NCBI RefSeq assembly: GCF_013031405.1
Contig: NZ_WPZY01000003.1
Coordinates: 248,001 to 312,000, forward strand
Direction of reading: 5' to 3'
Source: Ruegeria sp. HKCCD8929
Lineage (GTDB): Bacteria > Pseudomonadota > Alphaproteobacteria > Rhodobacterales > Rhodobacteraceae
DNA length: 64,000 nucleotides
Shown: in pieces, positions 40,004-48,060 of the stretch
How positions within the stretch are numbered: the stretch's first letter is position 1
Layout: each line of letters starts with the position of its first letter
Notes under the pieces: model-generated
The model's database searches: none
What the model was told of the DNA's origin: nothing
Seen by the model: the letters and a program-made list of their open reading frames with translations, nothing else
Made by a program: the position numbers and the translations under genes

Positions 40004-40080
40004 TGGTACCGCCTCCCTGGCTTGAACAGGGGACCTCTGGATCCACAATCCAGCGCTCTAACCAACTGAGCTAAGGCGGC
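40004..40080 (-). tRNA. tRNA-His (anticodon GTG)
   Basis: A full cloverleaf is readable on the minus strand: acceptor GCCGCCT, D arm GCTC/GAGC, anticodon arm CTGGA-TTGTGGA-TCCAG with GTG, T arm CCCTG-TTCAAGC-CAGGG and an encoded CCA. The base before G1 is U, the discriminator is A73, and G1 faces U72. The canonical G-1:C73 pair is therefore absent, as known for many alphaproteobacteria, where HisRS has adapted. Confidence 0.97.
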
Positions 40081-40127
40081 ACTTGTGAAGGGCGATGTAC
40101 CCAACCGGCCTGCGGAATGCAAGGGGC

Positions 40128-40610
40128 TTAGAGTTGAATTTTCCAGCTTTGTTCGACCAGATCGACCCCGAAGGAATGCACCGGTTTGCTGTCCTCCAAC
40201 TGCCAGCCGGTCGCCGCATAAAGCGCGCAGGCAGCACGGTGGCTTTCATGGGTCCAGAGCCGCATGTCGCGATATCCGGCGTCCCGTGCGAACCCCATAC
40301 AGGTGTGCAGCAAACGCTTGCCCAGTCCCCTGCCCCGCGCCTCGGGCAGTAGCAGGAACAGGCGCAGTTTGGCCGTGGACTCTCCAGCTTTGACGCAGAA
40401 GATACTGCCCAGCCGGTGGCCGTCCTGCTTGGCAATCCAGCCCCTTTCGAGCGTCGGGTCATGATCGGCGATGAAATCGTCGAGGATTTGCGCGACCAGT
40501 TGCCCAAAGGTGTCGTCAAACCCTTCGTCACGGGCATATAGAGTACCGTGACACTCAACCAGCCAGGGGGCGTCATCGGGGCGGAACGGGCGCAGGGTGA
40601 CATCATTCAT
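40128..40610 (-). CDS. GNAT-family N-acetyltransferase
   Basis: A 160-residue acetyltransferase. The acetyl-CoA-binding motif A is in LLLPEARGRGLGKRLLHTCM near residue 85-105, and the C-terminal HESHRAACALYAATGWQL is typical of the family. The ATG at 40,610 starts the domain; the frame is open further but without support. The substrate is unknown. Lies just downstream of the tRNA-His gene in the reverse sense. Confidence 0.87.
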   Translation of the reverse strand: MNDVTLRPFRPDDAPWLVECHGTLYARDEGFDDTFGQLVAQILDDFIADHDPTLERGWIAKQDGHRLGSIFCVKAGESTAKLRLFLLLPEARGRGLGKRLLHTCMGFARDAGYRDMRLWTHESHRAACALYAATGWQLEDSKPVHSFGVDLVEQSWKIQL

Positions 40611-40687
40611 GCCCCATCTGAACGCAAAGCCCGCTTGATTCTCAACCCGTTGCGGGCTAGCACAAACGCTCATCTCCGGAGGCTGAC

Positions 40688-40876
40688 ATGAGCATCAATA
40701 CCGAGCGCGATATCGAGGCGAATCTGCAGATCGGGCCGACCGATCAGGGCATGGTGCGCCTGTTCATCGAGGCAGGAGATATCGAGATCCCGATGGATTT
40801 CGACCCGGAAGAGGCCGAGGAAATCGCCGAGGAGATTCGTGCAGCCGCTCATGCCGCGCGCGCCGTGAAAGGCTAA
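40688..40876 (+). CDS. DUF6324-like small acidic protein
   Basis: A 62-residue acidic protein with a conserved core VRLFIEAGDIEIPMDFDPEE and an Ala/Glu-rich helix at the end. It resembles the DUF6324 group of Rhodobacterales, an assignment from memory. ATG has GGAGG eight bases upstream. It is convergent with mmcB, with only three bases between stops. Function unknown. Confidence 0.75.
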   Translation: MSINTERDIEANLQIGPTDQGMVRLFIEAGDIEIPMDFDPEEAEEIAEEIRAAAHAARAVKG

Positions 40877-40879
40877 GCC

Positions 40880-41311
40880 CTACAGCCTCGGGTCGCGCAG
40901 GGCGCGCAGTCGCCGCGCCGCGTCCATTGCAAATTTCTGGATCAGCTTCTTGCGCCGCGCCGGGGCAACCTTGTCCTCGGGCGCCATGCGGATGACCTCG
41001 GCGTCATAGGCGTCGGCGATGATCAATCCCGTTTCCGATGGCAGCAGATCGGTCGGAAAGTCGGTATCGACCGCCCAGAAGAACCGGTCGCACCATTCCA
41101 GATAGCCCTGCCACTTGGCATCCGACTGATAATCGGCGCGGCTGGATTTGCACTCGACAACCCACAGCTCGCCCTTGGGGCCCAACCCCATAACGTCCAC
41201 GCGCAATCCGCGGGCGGGCACAAATTCCTCAACGGAAACAAAGCCATGGCTCGCCAGGTGCCGCGCCACGCCGCGCGCCAGTTTCTGTCCGGGCTGCAAA
41301 TCCAGTGTCAT
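40880..41311 (-). CDS. mmcB: MmcB-family DNA repair protein
   Basis: A 143-residue protein. The core resembles a PD-(D/E)xK nuclease fold: RVDVMGLGPKGELWVVECKS, with Asp, Glu and Lys in the expected order, then YLEWCDRFFWAVD. In Caulobacter mmcB is SOS-linked and affects mitomycin C sensitivity. No LexA site was verified upstream here. It stands alone, with a promoter region shared with the ArsR gene on the other side. Confidence 0.82.
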   Translation of the reverse strand: MTLDLQPGQKLARGVARHLASHGFVSVEEFVPARGLRVDVMGLGPKGELWVVECKSSRADYQSDAKWQGYLEWCDRFFWAVDTDFPTDLLPSETGLIIADAYDAEVIRMAPEDKVAPARRKKLIQKFAMDAARRLRALRDPRL

Positions 41312-41361
41312 GCGCCAAAGGTGAACAATTCATGAACAAAAATCAAGGGCGCGTGGCGTAC

Positions 41362-41411
41362 TTGACATGATACTAAAAGGTATCTTATTAAATGAGATAC
41401 CAAACGGTATC
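41362..41411 (+). promoter_or_regulatory. arsR-type promoter with two tandem operators
   Basis: -35 TTGACA at 41,362-41,367 and -10 TTATTA at 41,385-41,390 are 17 bases apart. Two inverted repeats flank the -10: GATACT-AAAA-GGTATC at 41,369-41,384 (one arm mismatch) and GATACC-AAAC-GGTATC at 41,396-41,411 (perfect). Their centres are 27 bases apart. AAGGAGG follows at 41,416-41,422. Binding of a repressor would block RNA polymerase. Confidence 0.8.
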
Positions 41412-41426
41412 ACTTAAGGAGGTACC

Positions 41427-41747
41427 ATGACAGACCAGACCCAATACGCCTTTCGCGCCCTGGCCGACCCGACCCGGCGCGACATCGTGCGGATGCTGGC
41501 CGCGGACGAGATGACCATCGCGCAGTTGACCGAGCGGTTCGACATGACCCGCGCGGCAGTGAAAAAGCATCTGACAGTGCTCTCGGATGGCGGCCTCATC
41601 ACTGTCGAGCCAAGGGGGCGCGAGCGCGTCAACCGGCTCAACCCGCAGGGCATGGAGCCGGTTCTCGACTGGTTCAGCTATTTCGACCAGTTCTGGGACG
41701 ACCGCCTTGCTGATCTGAAAGAAGCCATTGAAAGGAACAAGAAATGA
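41427..41747 (+). CDS. ArsR/SmtB-family regulator of the SRPBCC operon
   Basis: A 106-residue winged helix-turn-helix regulator (ALADPTRRDIVRMLAADEMT, then FDMTRAAVKKHLTVLSDGGL). It has no Cys-rich metal-binding motif, so it belongs to the branch coupled to AHSA1/SRPBCC proteins, not to metal sensors. A strong ribosome site (AAGGAGG) precedes it. Its stop overlaps the start of the SRPBCC gene. The paired GATACC/GGTATC repeats in its promoter are probably its operators. Confidence 0.92.
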   Translation: MTDQTQYAFRALADPTRRDIVRMLAADEMTIAQLTERFDMTRAAVKKHLTVLSDGGLITVEPRGRERVNRLNPQGMEPVLDWFSYFDQFWDDRLADLKEAIERNKK

Positions 41748-42169
41748 CCCAAACCGTTCTGGAGAAATCCATTTATCTGCGCGCCGAACCCGAAACCGTC
41801 TGGGCCTATCTGACCGAACCGGACCGGCTGGCCGAATGGTTTCACAAGCCCGAACGTCCGCTGGCGGCGGGGCAAAAGCTGGAGATGTACGGCACCACCA
41901 GCGGCGACCTGCTGATCTGGGGCGAGGTGCGGGCGGCGCGGCCGCCGGAATATCTGGAATACACATTCACCGTCAAACCCATGGGGGATGCCGTCAGCGT
42001 GGTGAAATGGACGCTGGAGCCAGTCGCGGGCGGCACCAAGCTGTCGCTGCTGCATGAGGGCCTGCCGCAGGGCGCCGAGGCGTTCGGTCTGGTTCTGGCG
42101 CTGGACAAGGGCTGGGACGGTCATTTAGGCGAGATGCGCGAAGCGCTCAACGAAACTGTTCCTGCCTAA
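41744..42169 (+). CDS. SRPBCC (AHSA1/START-like) ligand-binding protein
   Basis: A 141-residue protein of the SRPBCC/AHSA1 fold: VLEKSIYLRAEPETVWAYLT opens it, EYLEYTFTVKP lies in the middle and GWDGHLGEMREAL closes it. The fold binds hydrophobic ligands. Its ATGA overlap with the ArsR gene indicates translational coupling and a conserved ArsR-SRPBCC pair known in many bacteria. Ligand unknown. Confidence 0.92.
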   Translation: MTQTVLEKSIYLRAEPETVWAYLTEPDRLAEWFHKPERPLAAGQKLEMYGTTSGDLLIWGEVRAARPPEYLEYTFTVKPMGDAVSVVKWTLEPVAGGTKLSLLHEGLPQGAEAFGLVLALDKGWDGHLGEMREALNETVPA

Positions 42170-42395
42170 CCCCTTGTGCAACCCCGCCGGGAGGCCTACT
42201 TAGGCGGTCGGCGGGGTCTGCCCTTCTCGTGACAGGTAGCATTCCGGTGGCCTTAAGCAATTCCGAGGGAGCTGGCTCTGTTCAGGTCCTGGCCTGATTA
42301 CCTGGCGCCCACCTGTAAATACAGGTCCTCGGGAATCAAAGCCGCACGGTTGACTGGTGGTCCCGCCACATTTTCCCTTTTCGCCCAGATCGGGA

Positions 42396-42701
42396 TCAGC
42401 GTTTCGCGCCGGCCTCCTGCCGGATCAGCGTCGGTTTGATCGCGTGCGCAACGGGCGTGCCACGGCGGGGACCTTTCGGTTTTTCCGCCATGCTCATGAT
42501 CTTCCACGCGAACTGCACCCCGGCAAAGACAATCCCGTTCATGAACCAGATCATGCCCAGCGCGATCAGTCCGCTGTCAGAGCCAAAGATGAGGCCCCGC
42601 AGGTTGGCCACGTTCAGCACCAGCAGCAGCGCGACGAACACCGCCGAGATCACGAATCCGATAGCCACTTGGGTGATGTAGAGGCGGATCAGTTTGGGCA
42701 T
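42396..42701 (-). CDS. Two-helix membrane protein of unknown function
   Basis: A 101-residue protein with two membrane helices, about residues 8-32 (VAIGFVISAVFVALLLVLNVA) in the first and 44-65 (LIALGMIWFMNGIVFAGVQF) in the second. A basic cytoplasmic tail follows (KPKGPRRGTP). No family was recognised. The 226 bases between this gene and the SRPBCC gene hold a long GC stem (CCCCGCCG with CGGCGGGG at about 42,183-42,219). Confidence 0.7.
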   Translation of the reverse strand: MPKLIRLYITQVAIGFVISAVFVALLLVLNVANLRGLIFGSDSGLIALGMIWFMNGIVFAGVQFAWKIMSMAEKPKGPRRGTPVAHAIKPTLIRQEAGAKR

Positions 42702-42772
42702 GGTGAGTCTCCTTGCGCTCTGACATTCAGTTTAGCGCATATTAGGCCCGGGTTACAGCACACAAAGGCGTG

Positions 42773-43255
42773 TCAGAACGCCTCGGGCTGAGCTTCGCGC
42801 GCCATGTGATCCAGCACGGCGTTGACGAATTTCGGCTCGCGGCCCTCGGGGAAGAAGGCCCGCGCGATGTCCACGAATTCGTTGATCACCACCTTGGGCG
42901 GGGTGTCGTGATGCGTCAACTCGGCGCCTGCGGCGCGAAAAGCGGCGCGCAGAGTCGGGTCGATGCGGGCAATCGGCCATTTCGCCACCAGCGCCCGGTC
43001 GGTCATCTGGTCGATCTGGGCCTGATAGTTCACCGCGTCATCGACCAGCTTGCGGAACAGCGAGATATCTCCGTCCAGCATCTCGTCCCCCTCGTAGACC
43101 GCACCGAACCGGTGATCCAGAAACTCGTTGACGACGGCTTCGATGGTCTGGCCCGACTGCTCCATCTGAAACAGCGCCTGCACGGCGTAGAGCCGCGCGG
43201 CGGATTTCATCAAGCGTTTCCGGTTGCCCGGCTTGGGCGCGTCTTTGGTACTCAT
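42773..43255 (-). CDS. nusB: Transcription antitermination factor NusB
   Basis: A 160-residue all-helical protein that joins the rRNA antitermination complex with NusE (S10). Family motifs are RLYAVQALFQMEQSG and LRAAFRAAGAELTHHDTPPKVVINEFVDIA. A variable N-terminal tail of about 15 residues precedes the fold. It overlaps the ribH stop by four bases (ATGA) and lies last in the rib cluster, the usual place for nusB. Confidence 0.95.
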   Translation of the reverse strand: MSTKDAPKPGNRKRLMKSAARLYAVQALFQMEQSGQTIEAVVNEFLDHRFGAVYEGDEMLDGDISLFRKLVDDAVNYQAQIDQMTDRALVAKWPIARIDPTLRAAFRAAGAELTHHDTPPKVVINEFVDIARAFFPEGREPKFVNAVLDHMAREAQPEAF

Positions 43256-43812
43256 GCGGTCTTGGGTCCGTTGCTGTCGCCTGCCAGAAGGATCGACTCG
43301 GACGGCGGTTTAAAGCCGACCCCCTTTCTGGAAGCGCCCCACTTACGGCTGAGCGCGATCAGATGCAAGGCCGCAGCCGCAGCCCCACCGCCTTTGTTCT
43401 GATCGGCGGGATCGGCGCGCACTTCGGCCTGTTTGCGGTTCTCGACCGTCAGGATGCCGTTGCCGATGCAAAGCCCCTGCAGGCCCATCAACTGGATGGC
43501 GCGGCTGCTGTCATTGCAGACCGTGTCGTAATGCGTGGTCTCGCCCCGGATCACGCAGCCCAGTGCCGCGTAACCGTCGAAATTGCACTGCCGGTCGGCC
43601 ATGGCGATGGCGGTTGGTACCTCCAGGGCGCCGGGCACTTCGGCGATGTCCCAGGTGCCGCCGGCGGCCTCGATCTCAGCCTTCGCGCCCGCGACCAGAT
43701 TGTCGGCGATGTCCTTGTAATAGGGCGCCACCACGATAAGCAGCTTCACCGGTGCGTCGAACTCGGCTCGGGGCAGGATGTAGTGGGTTTCTTGTCCGGC
43801 CATGTCAGTCAT
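43252..43812 (-). CDS. ribH: 6,7-dimethyl-8-ribityllumazine synthase
   Basis: A 186-residue enzyme that condenses the 4-carbon phosphate from RibB with the pyrimidine from RibD/RibA to give lumazine, the penultimate step of riboflavin synthesis. Motifs are VPGALEVPTAIAMADRQ and GCVIRGETTHYDTVCND, with the catalytic His in the latter. The ATG at 43,812 overlaps the ribB stop; an internal ATG three codons later is also possible. Function firm. Confidence 0.95.
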   Translation of the reverse strand: MTDMAGQETHYILPRAEFDAPVKLLIVVAPYYKDIADNLVAGAKAEIEAAGGTWDIAEVPGALEVPTAIAMADRQCNFDGYAALGCVIRGETTHYDTVCNDSSRAIQLMGLQGLCIGNGILTVENRKQAEVRADPADQNKGGGAAAAALHLIALSRKWGASRKGVGFKPPSESILLAGDSNGPKTA

Positions 43813-44926
43813 CCTTCAGAATCGGTCGGGTCCCGACGATGGACAGCCCATAAGCATCCAGACCCAGGTATTTCGTCTCGGGCGTGTCGGTCAGCAGCAC
43901 CAATTCGTGTAGCCCCATCTTGGACAGGATCTGCGCCCCCAGCCCGGTCTGCTTGATGGTGCGCGGCCCTTCGTCCTCGCTGGCGTAAAGCGAGTTGCGC
44001 GGCTGGCGGAACAGGCAGACCACGCCCCGTCCCTCGGCGGCGATCTTCTGCATCGCGCGCGGCAGTTCCTGAGGCGATTTTGGCCCCAGGCCCAGCACAT
44101 CCGACGCCTCATGCAGCGCATGGGTGCGAGTCAGCACCGGCTCGGGGGTGGAGATATCGCCCTTGATCATCACTACGTGCTCGATGCCGTGGGTCTGGTC
44201 GGTGAAGATCCGCAGCTCCCACTCGCCGCCATATTCCGAGGCGACGGTCTCTCGCGAGGTTTCGACCACCAGATTGTCGTTGCGCGACCGGTAGGCAATC
44301 AGGTCGCTAATGGTGCCGATCTTGAGTCCGTGTTCTTTGGCGAACGCCACCAGATCGGGCAGCCGCGCCATGGTGCCGTCCGGCTTCATGATCTCGCAGA
44401 TCACGCCCGAGGGGTTCAGCCCGGCCAGACGCGAGATATCCACAGCCGCCTCGGTATGGCCCGCACGCACCAGCACCCCGCCCCGCTTGGCCCGCAGGGG
44501 GAAGACATGGCCTGGCGTAGCGATATGGGCCATCGTGTTCTGCTCGTTGATCGCGGTTGCCACGGTCAGCGCCCGGTCGGCGGCGGAAATCCCGGTGCTC
44601 ACCCCCTCGCGCGCCTCGATCGAGACGGTAAAGGCGGTTTCGTGCCGGGACGAATTATTGACCGCCATCATCGGCAGGCCCAGCAGGTCGATCCGCTCGG
44701 CGGTCATCGGCAGGCAGATCAGCCCGCGCCCATGCGTGGCCATGAAGTTGATCGCCTCGGCATCGGCGAACTCGGCGGCGATCACCAGATCGCCCTCGTT
44801 CTCGCGATCCTCATGATCGACCAGGATATACATCCGGCCCTTGCGCGCCTCGTCGATGATCTCTTCGATCGGGCTGATCGCGTCGCGCAGCTGGGCCTCG
44901 ACCGGACCCGGGGTTTCAAAGCTCAT
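43805..44926 (-). CDS. ribB: 3,4-dihydroxy-2-butanone 4-phosphate synthase with degenerate GTP cyclohydrolase II domain
   Basis: A 373-residue two-domain protein. Residues about 15-210 are a complete RibB domain (VDHEDRENEGDLVIAAEF, then MATHGRGLICLPM and RAGHTEAAVD) that makes the 4-carbon unit from ribulose 5-phosphate. Residues about 215-370 resemble GTP cyclohydrolase II, but the zinc Cys motif (C, then CDC) is missing, so this half should be inactive for that step. The GTP cyclohydrolase II must come from elsewhere. The frame is open far upstream to 45,907; the ATG at 44,926 fits the family. Overlaps ribH. Confidence 0.93.
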   Translation of the reverse strand: MSFETPGPVEAQLRDAISPIEEIIDEARKGRMYILVDHEDRENEGDLVIAAEFADAEAINFMATHGRGLICLPMTAERIDLLGLPMMAVNNSSRHETAFTVSIEAREGVSTGISAADRALTVATAINEQNTMAHIATPGHVFPLRAKRGGVLVRAGHTEAAVDISRLAGLNPSGVICEIMKPDGTMARLPDLVAFAKEHGLKIGTISDLIAYRSRNDNLVVETSRETVASEYGGEWELRIFTDQTHGIEHVVMIKGDISTPEPVLTRTHALHEASDVLGLGPKSPQELPRAMQKIAAEGRGVVCLFRQPRNSLYASEDEGPRTIKQTGLGAQILSKMGLHELVLLTDTPETKYLGLDAYGLSIVGTRPILKDD

Positions 44927-45070
44927 GGGGCAGCCTTTCGCTGAGCATCTCTTGCGTGGCGGGATAGACCACCCATGCGCCAAAGGCCAGACCGCAAACG
45001 GCATCGGCAGGGCTGGACGCGGCGTAGAAAGGGCGGATAGCGTCCCGGCAAAGGAAGAGAGGAGTTCCGG

Positions 45071-46123
45071 ATGCGCGTATCCCGCATGATCACCGCCGTC
45101 GAGGCCCATGCCGAGGGCGAACCGGGCCGCGTCATCACCGGCGGCCTGCCGCACATCCCGGGTGAGACGGTGTTCGCAAAGATGCGTTGGATGCAGGAAA
45201 ACCTCGACGAGGTGCGCCTGCTGATGCTGCGCGAGCCGCGCGGCAATCCCGGTCTCTGCTGCAATGCGCTGGTGCCGCCCTGCGATCCGTCCGCCGATGC
45301 GGGGTTCATCATCATGGAGCAGATGGAGTATCCGCCCATGTCCGGCTCGAACACGATCTGCGTTGTCACGGTGCTGCTGGAAACCGGCGTTCTGCCGATG
45401 GTCGAGCCGGTGACCGAACTGACGCTTGAGGCCCCGGCGGGTTTGATCCGGGTGAAGGCGGAATGCCGGGACGGCAAGGTCAAACGCGTCGAGTTTCGCA
45501 ACGTCCCCGCCTTCGCCATGCATCTGGATGCGCCGGTCGAGGTGCCGGGTTTGGGCACGGTCCATGTGGACGTGGCCTGGGGCGGGATGTTCTTCGTGCT
45601 GGTCGAGGCGGCAAAACTGGGCGTGTCGCCTGATGCGGAGAATGGCGCCGAAATCGTCCGCGTCTCGGAAGCGATCCGTCATGCCACGGCTGAACAACTC
45701 CCGGTGGTCCACCCGGAAAACCCCCAAATCACCGGACCAACGATCACCAATCTCTGGGGGCCGCCGGTTGCCCAAGGCACCCATGGCCGCGGCGCCATCA
45801 CCATTTCGACTGGCCCTTACAATCCTGCGCGTCCACAGGACGCCTCGGGCATCCTCGACCGCTCCCCTTGCGGCACCGGCACCTGCGCCAAGATGGCGGC
45901 GCTGCATGCACGCGGGCTGCTGAAGGTGGGCGAGGATTACGTGAACGCGGGACCCTTGAGCACCTCTTTCACGGGGCGCATCGTCGATACCTCAACCGTC
46001 GGCCCCTACCCGGCCATCATCCCCACACTGTCTGGTCAGGGCTGGATTCACGGCACAGCGAACTGGACACTCGATCCCTCTGACCCGTTTCCCGCAGGCT
46101 ACAAGGTCGGAGACATGTGGTAG
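45071..46123 (+). CDS. Proline racemase family protein (hydroxyproline epimerase or dehydratase)
   Basis: A 350-residue enzyme of the proline racemase superfamily. In 4-hydroxyproline epimerases two Cys act as the acid and base. Here the first position is Ser91 (PPMSGSNTIC) and the second is Cys267 (DRSPCGTGTCAK). Ser/Cys members are known in the family and include epimerases and trans-3-hydroxyproline dehydratases; Thr would favour the dehydratase and Cys the epimerase. The upstream GAGAGGAG is a good ribosome site. It sits between ribB and ribE on the opposite strand. Substrate is not settled. Confidence 0.85.
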   Translation: MRVSRMITAVEAHAEGEPGRVITGGLPHIPGETVFAKMRWMQENLDEVRLLMLREPRGNPGLCCNALVPPCDPSADAGFIIMEQMEYPPMSGSNTICVVTVLLETGVLPMVEPVTELTLEAPAGLIRVKAECRDGKVKRVEFRNVPAFAMHLDAPVEVPGLGTVHVDVAWGGMFFVLVEAAKLGVSPDAENGAEIVRVSEAIRHATAEQLPVVHPENPQITGPTITNLWGPPVAQGTHGRGAITISTGPYNPARPQDASGILDRSPCGTGTCAKMAALHARGLLKVGEDYVNAGPLSTSFTGRIVDTSTVGPYPAIIPTLSGQGWIHGTANWTLDPSDPFPAGYKVGDMW

Positions 46124-46259
46124 CGAAGGGCCAACGGCGTAACCCGGTGGCGGGCACGCACGCCGCAAAAATGCCCGAATCCTGTCGAACGAGCGTCAAA
46201 GCCCCACCGTATCTGTTTTCGCAACAAACTGTTGCCGCAAGCCGGAGGGGGCAAAAGAC

Positions 46260-47357
46260 ATGACGCATGTACTGACTGCGCTCTCGACCGCAGGCTCAGC
46301 GTTGGGTGCGACGCTGAGACGAAATCGTCTGTTCTTGTCTCTGGTGCTGATCTACACATTTGCAGCCGCAGCGGTAGGCCTTTTCATGGGGATCCCTTTT
46401 TGGGCCAGGGTGCCGCCGGTCGTGCTGACTATTCTGGATATCCTGAAGTTGTTCCTGATCATCATTGGCACCAGCATTATTGTCTGGCGTTTCATCCACT
46501 GCCTGTTGCGGGTTAAACCCGACAAGCCGGTCCGATGGCTGATGTCCGATTTGCGCTCAATCCTGCGCGACGTTACGCATCCGGTAGACGGCATCCTGTG
46601 CTTTATGCTTATCGCGCTAATGTCCGCAAGTTACGCGTTTTTCAAAGATCTGATCCCGGTCGTAAATCCGTTTCAGTGGGACACGTATTTTGCCGCTCTG
46701 GACCGAAGCCTGCATGGCGGGGCCGATGTGTGGACCTTGCTTTGGCCGCTATTTGGCTCTCCGACCGCGACGAGCTTAATCAACGTGGCTTATCACGCCT
46801 GGTTCGCGCTGATTTACCTAGCTGTGTTTGCGGCCGCCTTCGACCGCCGCGATCCCGAGCGCGGGACCGTCTTTCTGGTCTCGTTCGCACTGACTTGGGC
46901 CGTCGGCGGCAGCCTGCTTGCGACGCTCTTTTCCTCTGTTGGCCCGGTCTATTACGAAGCCTTCGGCTTTGGCGACACCTATGCCGGACAGATGGAGAGG
47001 CTGAAGCAACTGAACGAAATCAGCCCCGTTTGGGCGCTTGAACTGCAGCAGAAGCTGCTTGAGGGCTATCAGTCCCAAAGCGGCATGCGTGGTATTTCGG
47101 CCATGCCCAGCATGCATGTGGCCACCAGCGCGGTCATTGCCCTGTTCGGTTTCAGCTATTCGCGGGTGCTGGGGTGGCTGCTGACGGCCTTTGCCGGCGT
47201 CATCCTGATCGGATCGGTCCATTTGGGATGGCATTACGCGGTCGACGGATATCTCTCGATCGGATTGGCAGCGCTGTTCTGGTGGGTGGCCAAGATCCTG
47301 ACGCGGCGGTTCGGCGCGACCGAAAACTATCCGCAGTCGGCAAGCCTGGCCACGTAA
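46260..47357 (+). CDS. PAP2-family membrane phosphatase/transferase
   Basis: A 365-residue membrane protein with about seven helices. The catalytic signature is split as AMPSMHVATSAV and HLGWHYAVDGY near residues 280 and 325, with the two catalytic His residues. It is of the PAP2_3 branch, which includes inositol phosphorylceramide synthases, so a lipid phosphotransferase is possible. The ATG follows GGAGGGGG. It overlaps the ribE 3' end by 31 bases on the opposite strand. Confidence 0.87.
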   Translation: MTHVLTALSTAGSALGATLRRNRLFLSLVLIYTFAAAAVGLFMGIPFWARVPPVVLTILDILKLFLIIIGTSIIVWRFIHCLLRVKPDKPVRWLMSDLRSILRDVTHPVDGILCFMLIALMSASYAFFKDLIPVVNPFQWDTYFAALDRSLHGGADVWTLLWPLFGSPTATSLINVAYHAWFALIYLAVFAAAFDRRDPERGTVFLVSFALTWAVGGSLLATLFSSVGPVYYEAFGFGDTYAGQMERLKQLNEISPVWALELQQKLLEGYQSQSGMRGISAMPSMHVATSAVIALFGFSYSRVLGWLLTAFAGVILIGSVHLGWHYAVDGYLSIGLAALFWWVAKILTRRFGATENYPQSASLAT

Positions 47358-47914
47358 CGGGCCAGCGTGTCGATCTCGAGGTTGACGGCATCGCCCACCG
47401 CCACGTCGCCCCAGGTGGTCACCTCTTTGGTGTGCGGAATGAAGTTGATGCCGAAATCGCAGCCATCGACATCGTTCACCGTCAGCGACGTACCGTTCAG
47501 TGCCACCGAGCCTTTCGGAGCGATGAACCGTGCGAGTTCCTTGGGCGCCCGCAAGGTCACGCGGGTGCTGTCCCCCTCGTCCGCGACGGCCATCACCTCG
47601 GCCACGCCATCCACATGTCCTGAGACGATGTGCCCGCCCAATTCGTCCCCGACTTTCAAAGCCCGCTCCAGGTTGAGCCGTTTGCCTTCGGTCCAGGTCC
47701 CCAGATTGGTCGTGGACACCGTCTCGGCACTGATCTCGACATCGTACCAGTCCTCGCCCAGCGCGATCACCGTCAGACAGACACCGTCGCTTGCAATCGA
47801 GGCGCCGATATCGATACTCGCAGTGTCGTAGCACGTCGCGATCCGCGCCCGCAGATCGCCCCGCTTTTCCAGTTCCACCACGGTGCCGATATCTGTGACA
47901 ATGCCCGTAAACAT
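47327..47914 (-). CDS. ribE: Riboflavin synthase alpha subunit
   Basis: A 195-residue two-lobed enzyme that dismutates two lumazines into riboflavin. The start MFTGIVTDIGTV is the family hallmark, and GHIVSGHVDGVAEV marks the second lobe. The frame is open upstream but the ATG at 47,914 is the usual start. It lies between kpsS (divergent) and PAP2 (convergent), physically separated from ribB and ribD by inserted genes. Confidence 0.96.
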   Translation of the reverse strand: MFTGIVTDIGTVVELEKRGDLRARIATCYDTASIDIGASIASDGVCLTVIALGEDWYDVEISAETVSTTNLGTWTEGKRLNLERALKVGDELGGHIVSGHVDGVAEVMAVADEGDSTRVTLRAPKELARFIAPKGSVALNGTSLTVNDVDGCDFGINFIPHTKEVTTWGDVAVGDAVNLEIDTLARYVARLADCG

Positions 47915-48060
47915 GTTCTCAACCCTTTCAGGACCAGCATTCATGGCCGGGGTAACGCTCCCTGCCGCCGCGGACAAGCCCCCACCTTGCCATCGGGATG
48001 CACCATGCCGTAGTTTCGACGGAATTTTCTGCCAGACTGAAGCAACCGCCACCATCGCAA

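Noticed and set aside
44927..45070. FMN riboswitch upstream of ribB
   Set aside because: I looked for the RFN core segments upstream of ribB, ribE and nrdR and did not find them.
44927..45907. Upstream extension of the ribB frame to a 700-residue protein
   Set aside because: The extension is antisense to the proline racemase family gene and unlike any RibB N-terminus; the ATG at 44,926 fits the family.
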